A stretch of 64,000 bases of DNA from CALNYZ01 sp942490945 (GTDB taxonomy: Bacteria; Pseudomonadota; Gammaproteobacteria; UBA6429; Thiohalophilaceae). The stretch is from NCBI GenBank assembly GCA_942490945.1, contig CALNYZ010000017.1:310001-374000 (forward strand). The letters are read 5' to 3'. The position numbers and the translations under genes were made by a program. Shown here one piece after another: positions 16,407-24,716 of this stretch; the first letter of the stretch is position 1, and each line of letters starts with the position of its first letter. The notes beneath the pieces were generated by a model, which worked only from the letters and a program-made list of their open reading frames with translations, was not told where the DNA came from and did no database searches.

Positions 16407-16535
16407 ATGTACGATGAACTACCAATATATGAAGTTGAAGAAATCAGCCTGGAAGATGCAGTCATCATTTTAGCGAGTGATAATACGTCCAGCAGTGGCC
16501 AGGAAGCCACGCTCAGTACTGAACAGCTACATTGA
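16407..16535 (+). CDS. Small acidic peptide (42 residues)
   Basis: A 42-codon frame beginning MYDELPIYEVEEISLEDA, rich in Glu and Asp, with a Ser-rich middle and no cysteine. A GGGGAGC ribosome site precedes the ATG by 6-8 nt. The ~120 bp upstream (after the terminator at 16280) is very AT-rich and could carry its own promoter. The acidic Leu/Ile-containing start recalls small ribosomally made precursors or anti-sigma-like peptides, but there is no modification gene nearby, so no function is assigned. Confidence 0.45.
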   Translation: MYDELPIYEVEEISLEDAVIILASDNTSSSGQEATLSTEQLH

Positions 16536-16571
16536 GATTTTTAGAAAGTAGCAGCTAGACAGGTTGTTTTA

Positions 16572-17027
16572 TTAGCTGCGCTTGACCGTTAATAATGCTA
16601 ACAACTGATCTTCCATGGTAATCCGATCCGCCAGTACTTCACCCAACGCCGACAAGTCGTCAGCAAGTCCTGACAAATTGTCACAGTGATCATCACAATC
16701 GTATTTGTCATTGAAATCAAGAATAAACTGGGTAGTCTTCTCAATACGGGGATAAACCCTGGCCGCATGTTCCCGAACTGTCTCACGACGCTCGGTACCT
16801 TCTTCTATAAACCGATAAAGCTGAAAGTGCGCGGTAGCCGTGTAGTCAACCAGTGCCTCACAAAATTCCTGCAACATAAGTTGACTCTCGCGATCAGGCT
16901 TGAAAGGGCGTAAACCAGCTAACTGGTTATATAACGAAAGCGTTTCTTTACGTGTATCTAATAAAGTGTGTAGACGATCATGCGAGTCATTACGACGCTC
17001 ATGCACTGCAGTCTGTTCAGTTCCCAC
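16572..17027 (-). CDS. rsd: Rsd/AlgQ-family anti-sigma-70 factor
   Basis: About 151 residues, all-helical. The segment LQEFCEALVDYTATAHFQLY matches the most conserved stretch of Rsd/AlgQ (FCQ-LVDY-SAGHF), and the end (LGEVLADRITMEDQLLALL) matches the family C-terminus. Rsd binds region 4 of the housekeeping sigma factor in stationary phase, favouring alternative sigmas. The GTG at 17027 has AAGGGG 7 nt upstream and was preferred over an in-frame TTG at 17051. Single gene, convergent with the acidic peptide. Confidence 0.8.
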   Translation of the reverse strand: MGTEQTAVHERRNDSHDRLHTLLDTRKETLSLYNQLAGLRPFKPDRESQLMLQEFCEALVDYTATAHFQLYRFIEEGTERRETVREHAARVYPRIEKTTQFILDFNDKYDCDDHCDNLSGLADDLSALGEVLADRITMEDQLLALLTVKRS

Positions 17028-17138
17028 GTAGTTCCCCTTAATTCGTAACAACCCAGTCGCTAATATGCCCTGTTAACCTGTATGATTTCAAGGTTAAATT
17101 ACAGTTTTGTAACGAATTTTAGACTCGTTCTCAGAATA

Positions 17139-17342
17139 TTATTCTGGTATAACTTCCGTTGCGTGCATCCCTTTCGGTCCACGCGCAGCCTCGAATTTTA
17201 CGGGTTGTCCTTCATTGAGGGTTTTATAACCTTCTCCCTGGATAGTCGAAAAATGCACAAAAACTTCTTCATCACTACCTGCTGGAACGATAAAACCAAA
17301 CCCTTTTGCATTGTTGAACCACTTCACTGTGCCCTGATCCAT
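17139..17342 (-). CDS. Cold-shock domain protein (Csp family)
   Basis: 67 residues from MDQGTVKWF. One cold-shock domain with RNP1 (KGFGFI) and RNP2 (VFVHF), covering the whole protein, as in CspA-type RNA/ssDNA chaperones. The ATG at 17342 is preceded by GGGAGA at proper spacing; four extra codons upstream are in frame but lie on the ribosome site. Single gene upstream of rsd on the same strand, about 110 bp apart, so separate transcription is likely. Confidence 0.95.
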   Translation of the reverse strand: MDQGTVKWFNNAKGFGFIVPAGSDEEVFVHFSTIQGEGYKTLNEGQPVKFEAARGPKGMHATEVIPE

Positions 17343-17523
17343 TATTTCTCCCAATATTTATTGTAGTTATCCTTGTTGTCGTACTTAATGTTCTACCTCA
17401 TGTAGCGTATGGTAATCGCAGTCGCTAATAAGAAATGTCGACTTCGTCATATTTTATTAAACACTGACCGCCTGTCGAAAACTAACCGGAATAAGTCGCT
17501 GTTGTGTGCACAGATAGTTTATA

Positions 17524-18942
17524 ATGAGTGCCGAATATAGAGATGACCTGATTAACCACATGACTGATTCCATAACTCCAGAGTTATTACTCCCCGCCGG
17601 CACCATAAAAAATATGCGCTATGCCTATGCCTATGGTGCAGACGCTGTCTATGCAGGCCAGCCACGCTACAGCTTGCGCGTACGCAATAATGATTTTCAA
17701 CTAGAAAATCTGGGGATTGGTATCGCCGAAGCACACAATTTGGGAAAGAAGTTTTTCGTCGCCAGCAATATTTCACCGCACAACAGCAAAATCAAGACCT
17801 ATATGGCAGATATGGCACCTGTCATTGCCATGCAGCCCGATGCGCTGATCATGGCTGATCCGGGTCTAATCATGATGGTACGCGAGAAATGGCCTCACAT
17901 GCCTGTCCACTTGTCTGTGCAGGCGAATACTGTCAATTATGCCTCGGTCAAATTCTGGCAACAGATCGGCGTCAGTCGGGTTATTTTGTCGCGCGAATTA
18001 TCGTTTGATGAAATAGATGAAATCCGTCAGCAATGTCCCGACATGGAACTGGAAGTCTTTGTCCATGGCGCGCTGTGTATCGCCTATTCCGGCCGCTGCC
18101 TGCTATCCGGTTACTTTAACCATCGTGACCCGAATCAGGGCAGTTGTACCAATGCCTGTCGCTGGAGTTACGACATGCACGACGCGGCAGAAAACGAAAC
18201 AGGCGACATTCAAAAAACGGTAGAGAAGATTGAATTTGATGCCATGTCGGCCATCGAAAGTCCTGAAGTGTTTTCTGAACCTGAACCTCGACACCCACTC
18301 GCCGATGAGGTCTATCTGATTGAAGAAAAGAATCGACCCGGCGAATACATGCCGATTCTCGAAGATGAACACGGTACTTACATCATGAACTCACGTGATT
18401 TGCGCGCCATACACTATATTGACCGGTTAGTGAAAATGGGGGTGAATTCATTCAAGATCGAAGGTCGCACCAAATCTCACTATTACGTGGCACGCACCGC
18501 ACAGTTGTACCGACAGGCGATTGACGATGCGCTGGCTGGCAAGGAATTTGATGTAAGTCTGTATGGCAAGCTCGATGGTCTGGCGAATCGTGGTTATACC
18601 GATGGTTTTTACCAACGCCACCCGAATCAGGCCTATCAGAATTACCTGCAGGGTAACTCGGCAAATATGTCACAACGATTCGTGGGTGAAATCACCGCAT
18701 ACGATGCCAGTAAAAATACCGCCGAGATTGAAGTCAAAAATAAATTTTCCGTTGGTGACAGCCTGGAAATCATTGCACCATCTGGTAATCAGACTATTAT
18801 TCTTGAGTATATGGAAAACTCAAAAGGCGAAGCAATGCAGGAAGCACCCGGCAGTGGTCATCAGGTTAGAATTCCCATACCGCATAATATGTCCATGTCT
18901 GACTTTTCACAGGGCCTGATTGCACGCAACCTGCCAGCGTGA
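17524..18942 (+). CDS. trhP: tRNA 5-hydroxyuridine synthesis protein TrhP (U32 peptidase family, YegQ)
   Basis: 472 residues, close to E. coli YegQ/TrhP in sequence: MRYAYAYGADAVYAGQPRYS, LSVQANTVNYASVKFWQQ, EVFVHGALCIAYSGRCLLSG and the Cys motif SCTNACRWSYD. In E. coli TrhP carries out prephenate-dependent hydroxylation of wobble U34 in tRNA, despite belonging to the U32 peptidase family; the four conserved cysteines are present. The ATG at 17524 or an internal ATG at 17563 could be the start. It overlaps the FGGY kinase gene by 4 bp, so the two are translationally coupled. Confidence 0.92.
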   Translation: MSAEYRDDLINHMTDSITPELLLPAGTIKNMRYAYAYGADAVYAGQPRYSLRVRNNDFQLENLGIGIAEAHNLGKKFFVASNISPHNSKIKTYMADMAPVIAMQPDALIMADPGLIMMVREKWPHMPVHLSVQANTVNYASVKFWQQIGVSRVILSRELSFDEIDEIRQQCPDMELEVFVHGALCIAYSGRCLLSGYFNHRDPNQGSCTNACRWSYDMHDAAENETGDIQKTVEKIEFDAMSAIESPEVFSEPEPRHPLADEVYLIEEKNRPGEYMPILEDEHGTYIMNSRDLRAIHYIDRLVKMGVNSFKIEGRTKSHYYVARTAQLYRQAIDDALAGKEFDVSLYGKLDGLANRGYTDGFYQRHPNQAYQNYLQGNSANMSQRFVGEITAYDASKNTAEIEVKNKFSVGDSLEIIAPSGNQTIILEYMENSKGEAMQEAPGSGHQVRIPIPHNMSMSDFSQGLIARNLPA

Positions 18943-20396
18943 GCCCGAATCCGGCTTTCATTAACGATCTTTATCTCGCAATTGATCAGGGTGGTCATGC
19001 CAGCCGTGCCATTATTTTTAACCAGCACGGCGAAATTATTTGCGAAGCCTACCACAACATTACTATTTCACGGCCACAAGCCAATTTTGTTGAACACGAT
19101 GCCAACGAGTTACTCGATTCAATTCGGCAGTCCATAACGGATGTCATAGAAAAGCTGGGCAAGGATGGTGCCAGCCACATTGTCGCTGCGGGACTTGCAA
19201 CGCAACGCTCGAACGTTGTTTGTTGGGATAAACACACAGGCATGGCGCTGTGCCCGGTAATCAGCTGGCAAGATGTGCGTGCCCATGAAAAGTTGCAAGG
19301 TTTCCGTCCGCAAGCGGATAGTATTCATAAAACGACTGGTTTGTTTCTTTCGGCGCATTATGGGGCCAGCAAACTTGACTGGTGTTTGACTAACAACGAG
19401 CAGGTCAAACGTGCGCAAACAGAAGATCGTTTGTGTATGGGTCCGATGGCCAGTTTTATCATCTATAACCTGCTGGAAGAAAAACCCTTTGTCACGGATC
19501 CCACCAATGCATCCCGTACCCAGTTATGGAATATCAAAACGAATGACTGGGATCCAACACTGCTGTCCTTGTTTGACATTCCGGCTGCTACCCTGCCGGC
19601 TTGCGTTCCCTGTCAGCATGACTTTGGCCACATATGTGTTGGCGATTTGCGCATACCCTTTACGATTTTAATTGGTGATCAATCCGCAGCCATGTACGCC
19701 TATGGCAAAACACAGGCGGAAACCGCTTACATTAATACGGGAACAGGTGCTTTTATTTCACGCCCATCAGGCTACGCCATGTTATACAGTCGTCGCCTTT
19801 TAACGAGTGTGATCTATCAACAAAACACCCGTACAGAATATGTGCTCGAAGGTACCGTCAATGGTGCCGGATCAGCAATTGATTATATAAGCGAGCAACT
19901 TGAGCTGGATAATGTATTCACGCATATGTCTGATTGGTTGAAAACATATGAAGACTCGCTGCAGCAATATTTTTTAAACGGTGTCTCAGGCTTGGGCGCA
20001 CCATTCTGGATTCCGGATTTTCCAATCCGATTTACGGAACAATCAAATAATGAAGAAAAAATGGTAGCGGTGGTTGAGAGTATTATATTTTTATTACACG
20101 AAAGTTTACTCGAAATGTTAAAACTCTCATCACAACCGGAACAGATTCAGATCACCGGTGGACTGGCGCAACTCGATGGCTTGTGTCAGCGGCTGGCAAA
20201 CCTGTCCGGCTTGCCGGTTTATCGTCCGGCTCAGTGTGAGGCGACAGCCCGTGGTCTGGCTTATCTACTGGCGAACAAGCCTGCAATCTGGCCGGAGGTT
20301 CGGCCAGGTGACTGGTTCAAACCTGATAAACACCATTCGGTAAAAAAACGTTTCAGCACATGGCATGATTTAATGCTGACAGCCATGCGTGAATAA
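18939..20396 (+). CDS. Divergent FGGY-family (glycerol kinase-like) carbohydrate kinase
   Basis: 485 residues with the two-domain FGGY kinase plan: an N-terminal LAIDQGGHASRAIIF, INTGTGAFIS in the phosphate-2 position, GVSGLGAPFW, and ITGGLAQLDG then CEATARGLAYLL near the end. In true glycerol kinases the first loop reads DQGTTS; here both Thr are lost (DQGGHAS), so substrate or activity may differ. A GTG start overlaps the trhP stop by 4 bp. GlpD and a glycerophosphodiesterase are encoded within 2.5 kb on the other strand, supporting a glycerol-related role. Confidence 0.8.
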   Translation: MSPNPAFINDLYLAIDQGGHASRAIIFNQHGEIICEAYHNITISRPQANFVEHDANELLDSIRQSITDVIEKLGKDGASHIVAAGLATQRSNVVCWDKHTGMALCPVISWQDVRAHEKLQGFRPQADSIHKTTGLFLSAHYGASKLDWCLTNNEQVKRAQTEDRLCMGPMASFIIYNLLEEKPFVTDPTNASRTQLWNIKTNDWDPTLLSLFDIPAATLPACVPCQHDFGHICVGDLRIPFTILIGDQSAAMYAYGKTQAETAYINTGTGAFISRPSGYAMLYSRRLLTSVIYQQNTRTEYVLEGTVNGAGSAIDYISEQLELDNVFTHMSDWLKTYEDSLQQYFLNGVSGLGAPFWIPDFPIRFTEQSNNEEKMVAVVESIIFLLHESLLEMLKLSSQPEQIQITGGLAQLDGLCQRLANLSGLPVYRPAQCEATARGLAYLLANKPAIWPEVRPGDWFKPDKHHSVKKRFSTWHDLMLTAMRE

Positions 20397-20399
20397 AAT

Positions 20400-20714
20400 C
20401 TAGTGTTTCAGTTCTTCCGGTTGGTACTGGATTCCTTTTGCATTCACAATATCCTGTTTCGCTTCTTCAATAACCTGTGGTAATTGCGCTGCCTTGTGAA
20501 ACGTCTGGTGAGACAACTTTAGAGCCTGTTCAGCACCTTCCAGTAATGATTTTTTTAATTTCGGATCATCTGCTTCCATATTACGTAAACGGGTTATTGC
20601 TTCCGAAGCCATCATAATATTCAGTGCCGCTCTTGCCAGAGTTCCTGTTGCACCTGACTGCGCCGCACCTGCAAGTGCCGAAATCATATTTGCCATTTCT
20701 TCATTTGTCGCCAA
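20400..20714 (-). CDS. Hypothetical helical protein
   Basis: 104 residues, predicted almost wholly alpha-helical and rich in Ala, Lys and Glu (ALAGAAQSGATGTLARAAL, LKKSLLEGAEQALKLSHQTF). The start is TTG at 20714 with AGGGA at good spacing. No cysteines, membrane segment or known motif. It converges on the FGGY kinase gene (3 bp apart) and lies downstream of glpD on the same strand, 118 bp away. Function unknown. Confidence 0.55.
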   Translation of the reverse strand: MATNEEMANMISALAGAAQSGATGTLARAALNIMMASEAITRLRNMEADDPKLKKSLLEGAEQALKLSHQTFHKAAQLPQVIEEAKQDIVNAKGIQYQPEELKH

Positions 20715-20832
20715 AATAAATCCCTGTGAATTTTACATTTTTTAAATGGACTGAAGTTATCAAATTCAGCACGTAGTTAATCAAGTATAATTCATTCAGC
20801 AAATAACACACGTGGCATTGCCGGATAATTTA

Positions 20833-21975
20833 TTATTTTAGTGGTAAATTGCGCGTATCCGCACGTTGTTCACGTGCAGGCAGTGATTTCTTTAGCACCT
20901 TCATCACCTGTTGTGCTGTTGCACGATAACTTGTTAATTTGCCGCCATAAAGCGTGACAAATCCTGGTGCCGCTTCATGTATAACCGTATCACGTGGTCG
21001 ATTAAAAACACTGCCGGTTCCTTTAGGTAAAACACGCAATCCGGCAAACTGGTTTGTTATTTTATAATTCCTGTCAGGAAAATAATGTTGGTACACGGCT
21101 TCAAGGTAGCTGACTTCATCTGCGGTTGCTTGTACTGCTTCTGCCGCACCTCGATAAATTTTTTCCGTCGTTCCCACCAATGTATGCCCGTGCCATGGCA
21201 TGATAAACACAGCGCGTTTGTCCTGCGGTGCTTCAACATATATCACACCTTCCGGTGCCTGGGTATCCAGTTCGATATGTGTTCCCTGTACGCAGTCGTA
21301 TGCAATGCTCGACAGGCTTAAACTTTTATTTGCATTGATGAGGTTATTCGCCCACGGCCCGGTTGCATTGACGATGACATTACACGCAATTTTCTGAGAT
21401 GAATCGGCTGCTACAATGGTGGCGATATACTTGTCGTTGATTTTTTTTACATCAACCAATTCTGCCGGGCAAATCAGATTTGCGCCAAGTGATTGGGCCG
21501 AGTGCATAACCGCCCTTGTTAATATGGCATCATCAGTCTGCGCATCATAATATTGAAACATGGTGAGTAAATGTTTATTACTCAGGCCTGTGATCTTCGA
21601 TCGTCTGACCGTTTTAAAGCGCGCATAGGGCTTGAAGCCACCCAACAGACTGTACAACATCAAGCCGATGCGTATTTGCCAGGCCTTGCGTGAGGTGTTC
21701 CTGTAGATCGGAATATAAAAAGGTACCGGTTTAATAATATCGGGTGCAAGCTGAATCAGCAGTTCACGTTCCTGTATCGATTTTCGCACCAGTGAAAATT
21801 GCGCACTTTCCAGATAGCGCAAACCACCGTGGATTAACTTACTGGATCGACTTGATGTGCCTGCAGCCAGATCAGTTTTCTCAACCAGAGTAACCTGATA
21901 ACCGGCTGCACATGCGGCTTGTGCCACACCAACGCCCTGAATACCGCCACCAATGATCAATACTTCTGTTTTCAT
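20833..21975 (-). CDS. glpD: FAD-dependent glycerol-3-phosphate dehydrogenase, short form
   Basis: 380 residues. The FAD-binding N-terminus LIIGGGIQGVGVAQAACAAG and the GlpD signature TSSRSSKLIHGGLRYLE are clear, as are GPWAN and the LYGGKLTSYRATAQQV segment. It oxidises sn-glycerol-3-phosphate to DHAP and passes electrons to quinone at the inner membrane. E. coli GlpD has ~500 residues; here the C-terminal cap domain (about 110 residues) is absent, and the frame ends cleanly rather than by an obvious frameshift. Lies 8 bp downstream of the phosphodiesterase gene: one operon. Confidence 0.9.
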   Translation of the reverse strand: MKTEVLIIGGGIQGVGVAQAACAAGYQVTLVEKTDLAAGTSSRSSKLIHGGLRYLESAQFSLVRKSIQERELLIQLAPDIIKPVPFYIPIYRNTSRKAWQIRIGLMLYSLLGGFKPYARFKTVRRSKITGLSNKHLLTMFQYYDAQTDDAILTRAVMHSAQSLGANLICPAELVDVKKINDKYIATIVAADSSQKIACNVIVNATGPWANNLINANKSLSLSSIAYDCVQGTHIELDTQAPEGVIYVEAPQDKRAVFIMPWHGHTLVGTTEKIYRGAAEAVQATADEVSYLEAVYQHYFPDRNYKITNQFAGLRVLPKGTGSVFNRPRDTVIHEAAPGFVTLYGGKLTSYRATAQQVMKVLKKSLPAREQRADTRNLPLK

Positions 21976-21983
21976 TTATTTTT

Positions 21984-22757
21984 TTATTGTGTTTGATTGG
22001 ACAAGGCATGAATCATCATGCCAATATTAAATGTTTCGACCAGACTGATGCCGCGCTTTAATAAATGTTTGGCACGTACCGGATCAACACATTCAAACAC
22101 CGCCAGTTTTGCCTGCTGAAATTGCAACTTACCCAGCCAGAGTGAATACACGGGTATTGACTCATGATCAAAAAACAAATATTCGGGTACAAGATCAATT
22201 ATTTCTTTCGCATTGCGATCTTTCCAGCGATCGACTACAGCGCCAACCTGTTGCCAGCCTGAATTGCGTGTGCAGAACAGGCTACTAATAGAATAGGAAA
22301 TAATGACACACTGCGACCTGACCGGCTCCAACTCGGACAACACCCTGTCAACCATCAATTGCTCGCCATGCTGGTTCAGACTGATTCGCTTCAATTCAAT
22401 GAACGCGGTGACATGAGGGTGTTGCTTTAACAGGTCAACCAGCTCAATCAGACGCGGAATACTTATATCGGCGAACTGATTACCGAAACGATCAAAATCC
22501 AGTGGATGAAAACGATAGAGGTCAGCGTAGTTATAATCATGGATTGCCCCTGTGCCTCTGCACAAACGCGCCAGGTTACGGTCATGAAATAATACCGGTA
22601 TATGATCAGCGGTGAGTTGAATATCCACTTCAATATATTTTGCACCAGCCTTGATCGCCTCGGTCAGTGCCAGCAGGGTATTTTCCGGGTAACGTGTGGT
22701 AAAGCCGCGATGCGCCACCAGTCGGTGAGACAAATCAGTTTGTGTTGTTTGTTGCAT
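21984..22757 (-). CDS. Glycerophosphodiester phosphodiesterase (UgpQ-like)
   Basis: 257 residues with the GDPD fold: LVAHRGFTTRYPENTL (catalytic His and metal-binding region), IEVDIQLTADHIPVLFHDRNLARLCRGTG with the second catalytic His, and the later AFIELKR. There is no signal peptide, so it is the cytoplasmic UgpQ type, releasing glycerol-3-phosphate from deacylated phospholipids. GGAATGGAG precedes the ATG. The product feeds the adjacent GlpD (8-bp spacing), giving a short glycerophosphodiester catabolic operon. Confidence 0.93.
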   Translation of the reverse strand: MQQTTQTDLSHRLVAHRGFTTRYPENTLLALTEAIKAGAKYIEVDIQLTADHIPVLFHDRNLARLCRGTGAIHDYNYADLYRFHPLDFDRFGNQFADISIPRLIELVDLLKQHPHVTAFIELKRISLNQHGEQLMVDRVLSELEPVRSQCVIISYSISSLFCTRNSGWQQVGAVVDRWKDRNAKEIIDLVPEYLFFDHESIPVYSLWLGKLQFQQAKLAVFECVDPVRAKHLLKRGISLVETFNIGMMIHALSNQTQ

Positions 22758-22771
22758 GTCTCCATTCCCTT

Positions 22772-22816
22772 AATAAACCTGACCAAAATAAACCAGACCA
22801 GAATAAACCAGACAAG
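22772..22816. repeat. Three tandem 15-bp repeats
   Basis: Three consecutive units of AATAAACCTGACCAA-type sequence (22772-22786, 22787-22801, 22802-22816), differing at one to three positions. They lie in the divergent spacer between the GDPD gene and the site-2 protease gene, directly upstream of the GDPD ribosome site. They may be a minisatellite or act as repeated regulator half-sites. Confidence 0.75.
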
Positions 22817-22894
22817 TATAGATAATTACACTCTATTTCGCTTAAACACCTCACCAGACTGACATACTCTCTGCCAGCTTGATATACTGAACAC

Positions 22895-23542
22895 ATGGAT
22901 ACTTTATTTATTATTGCTGTTGCTGCCATACCTGTTATCTTCGCGATTGTTTTGCACGAGGTTGCCCACGGTTGGGTCGCATCAAAGTTTGGCGACAATA
23001 CCGCGAGACAAATGGGACGCTTGACTCTTAACCCGCTAAAACATATTGACCCAATAGGCACCATCCTTGTCCCTGTCATGATGGTCATCCTGCTTGGCTT
23101 TGCATTTGGCTGGGCCAAACCCGTACCGGTTAATTTTCGTAATCTGTATCGACCCAAACACGATATGGTCTATGTGGCTGCAGCCGGACCCGCAGCAAAT
23201 CTGCTTATGCTGGTGTTTTGGGGCCTAATCGCAAAATTGTCTTTAATGTTGGGAAATGGTTTACCTGCTTCGATTCTGTTTTTGATGTCAAGCTTCGGTA
23301 TTGGCGTCAATCTGGTGTTGATGTTACTTAATCTAATCCCCTTACCACCACTGGATGGTGGTCGTATTGCAGTTGGATTATTGCCGATGCAATTTGCAGC
23401 ACCGCTGGCACAACTGGAACGATACGGATTATTTATACTGGTTGGCATCCTGCTGTTACTCACCCAAATCTACAGTCAACAAACCAATGCATTTTTATCA
23501 TCACTTATCACGTCTGTGCGCAGCTTATTTGGTATTACGTGA
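22895..23542 (+). CDS. Site-2 protease family (M50) membrane metalloprotease
   Basis: 215 residues with five to six hydrophobic segments. The zinc motif H21-E-x-x-H25 (LHEVAHG) lies in the first span, and the second conserved motif NLIPLPPLDGGRI carries the third metal ligand Asp. This is the short, PDZ-less M50 form common in bacteria. Such proteases cleave substrates within the membrane; the substrate is unknown. It is divergent from the GDPD gene, with a repeat-containing spacer. Confidence 0.9.
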   Translation: MDTLFIIAVAAIPVIFAIVLHEVAHGWVASKFGDNTARQMGRLTLNPLKHIDPIGTILVPVMMVILLGFAFGWAKPVPVNFRNLYRPKHDMVYVAAAGPAANLLMLVFWGLIAKLSLMLGNGLPASILFLMSSFGIGVNLVLMLLNLIPLPPLDGGRIAVGLLPMQFAAPLAQLERYGLFILVGILLLLTQIYSQQTNAFLSSLITSVRSLFGIT

Positions 23543-23549
23543 TTTATAT

Positions 23550-23810
23550 TTATTTTAGGCGCTCTACAGAAACAAGCCTGTTTTCTTCATTGTAGTTGAG
23601 CTGAAACAACCCATGTACTCCCCCATGCGAAACAAATGGCTGTAGGGCTGTAATCGGAAACCGCACTTTCCGCCCATCTACTGCCATGGCGATGACTTCA
23701 TTCGCTGTACCACGATAATATCGTTCATATTGTTCCCGGCTAATCGCAAGTCTGAACTGTATCTTGTTGTCGCTCACTGGATTCCCAATTAACCTGATTT
23801 CAGCCTTCAT
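23550..23810 (-). CDS. DUF2835 family protein
   Basis: 86 residues from MKAEIRLIG. Matches DUF2835: ISREQYERYYRGTANEVIAM then RFPITALQPFVSHGGVHGLFQL, a small beta-rich protein of gammaproteobacteria with unknown function. The ATG at 23810 is two codons inside a TTG-started frame. Convergent with the M50 protease gene, 7 bp apart. Its divergent neighbour is the membrane-anchored RRM protein, 64 bp away. Confidence 0.8.
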   Translation of the reverse strand: MKAEIRLIGNPVSDNKIQFRLAISREQYERYYRGTANEVIAMAVDGRKVRFPITALQPFVSHGGVHGLFQLNYNEENRLVSVERLK

Positions 23811-23874
23811 GCCCAAGGTGAATTTCTGGTAAACTACGTATTTGTCTCAACTATAATATTCAGCAGGTCTTTTC

Positions 23875-24321
23875 ATGTTATCAACTAAAAATCTCGTTAT
23901 CGCTGGCATAGCCATTCTCCTCCTTGGCGCGATTGGCTATTTTGTGTCACCTTATATAGCTCCTTTCGCGAATCAACCCTTTACAACTTATGTGCTGATG
24001 ATCGGTGCTGTCTTCGGCTATCTGATCGCCTACTTACTTTCCGTGTACGCCGCACGTGTCAATCAGCCGGTCAGTATATTTGTTGGCAACCTTCCCTTCA
24101 AAGCAAGTAATCGCCAGATTCAAAATGCATTCTCGCAATATGGTTCGGTACACAATGTACGAATTATGATGGATAAGGCCACACGCAAACCACGCGGTTA
24201 TGGTTTTGTCGAAATGGGTCGCGTAGATGCCGTGGCTGCAATTAATGCATTAAACGGCTCCCAGTTTATGGGGCGCGAACTTAAGGTTAATATTGCTGAA
24301 AATAAAAAACACGACGCCTGA
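23875..24321 (+). CDS. Membrane-anchored RRM RNA-binding protein
   Basis: 148 residues. Two hydrophobic segments come first (LVIAGIAILLLGAIGYFV and TYVLMIGAVFGYLIAYLL), then one RNA-recognition motif with RNP2 IFVGNL and RNP1 KPRGYGFVEM (residues ~66-142). Bacterial RRM proteins are usually soluble; here the hairpin of two spans would tether the RNA-binding domain to the inner membrane, facing the cytoplasm. Start at ATG with AGCAGG upstream. A single gene, convergent with the FKBP gene. Confidence 0.85.
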   Translation: MLSTKNLVIAGIAILLLGAIGYFVSPYIAPFANQPFTTYVLMIGAVFGYLIAYLLSVYAARVNQPVSIFVGNLPFKASNRQIQNAFSQYGSVHNVRIMMDKATRKPRGYGFVEMGRVDAVAAINALNGSQFMGRELKVNIAENKKHDA

Positions 24322-24350
24322 TAAACTGACCAGAATTAATATCCGCGATA

Positions 24351-24704
24351 TTACCCGACAGAAAGTAATTCAACATCAAATACCAGCGTGGCGTTAGGTG
24401 GGATCACACCGCCGGCGCCCGCTGCACCATAGCCCATACTGGATGGAATAATCAGGGTACGTTGACCACCAACTTTCATCCCGGCAAAACCATTATCCCA
24501 GCCCTTGATAACATGACCGATGCCGAGTTTAAAACTGAACGGGTCATTACGATCCTTGGAGCTGTCAAATTTTTCGCCTTTATTATCATCCGCTTCTGCT
24601 TCAAAGAGCCAACCGGTGTAATGTACTGTAATTGATTTTCCTGCTACGGCTTCATCGCCATCGCCCACAACATGATCGATTATTTGTAATTCAGTAGACA
24701 TCAT
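24351..24704 (-). CDS. FKBP-type peptidyl-prolyl cis-trans isomerase
   Basis: 117 residues, one complete FKBP domain: VHYTGWLFEAE, FDSSKDRNDPFSFKLGIGHVIKGWDNG, MKVGGQRTLIIPSSMGYGAAG and PPNATLVFDVELLSV. It has no signal peptide or chaperone domain, so it is a soluble cytoplasmic prolyl isomerase. An acidic insertion (EAEADDNKGEK) lies in the first loop. It is the last gene of a run on the minus strand, 12 bp after the FHA protein gene. Confidence 0.95.
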   Translation of the reverse strand: MMSTELQIIDHVVGDGDEAVAGKSITVHYTGWLFEAEADDNKGEKFDSSKDRNDPFSFKLGIGHVIKGWDNGFAGMKVGGQRTLIIPSSMGYGAAGAGGVIPPNATLVFDVELLSVG

Positions 24705-24716
24705 ATACCCTTGTTA

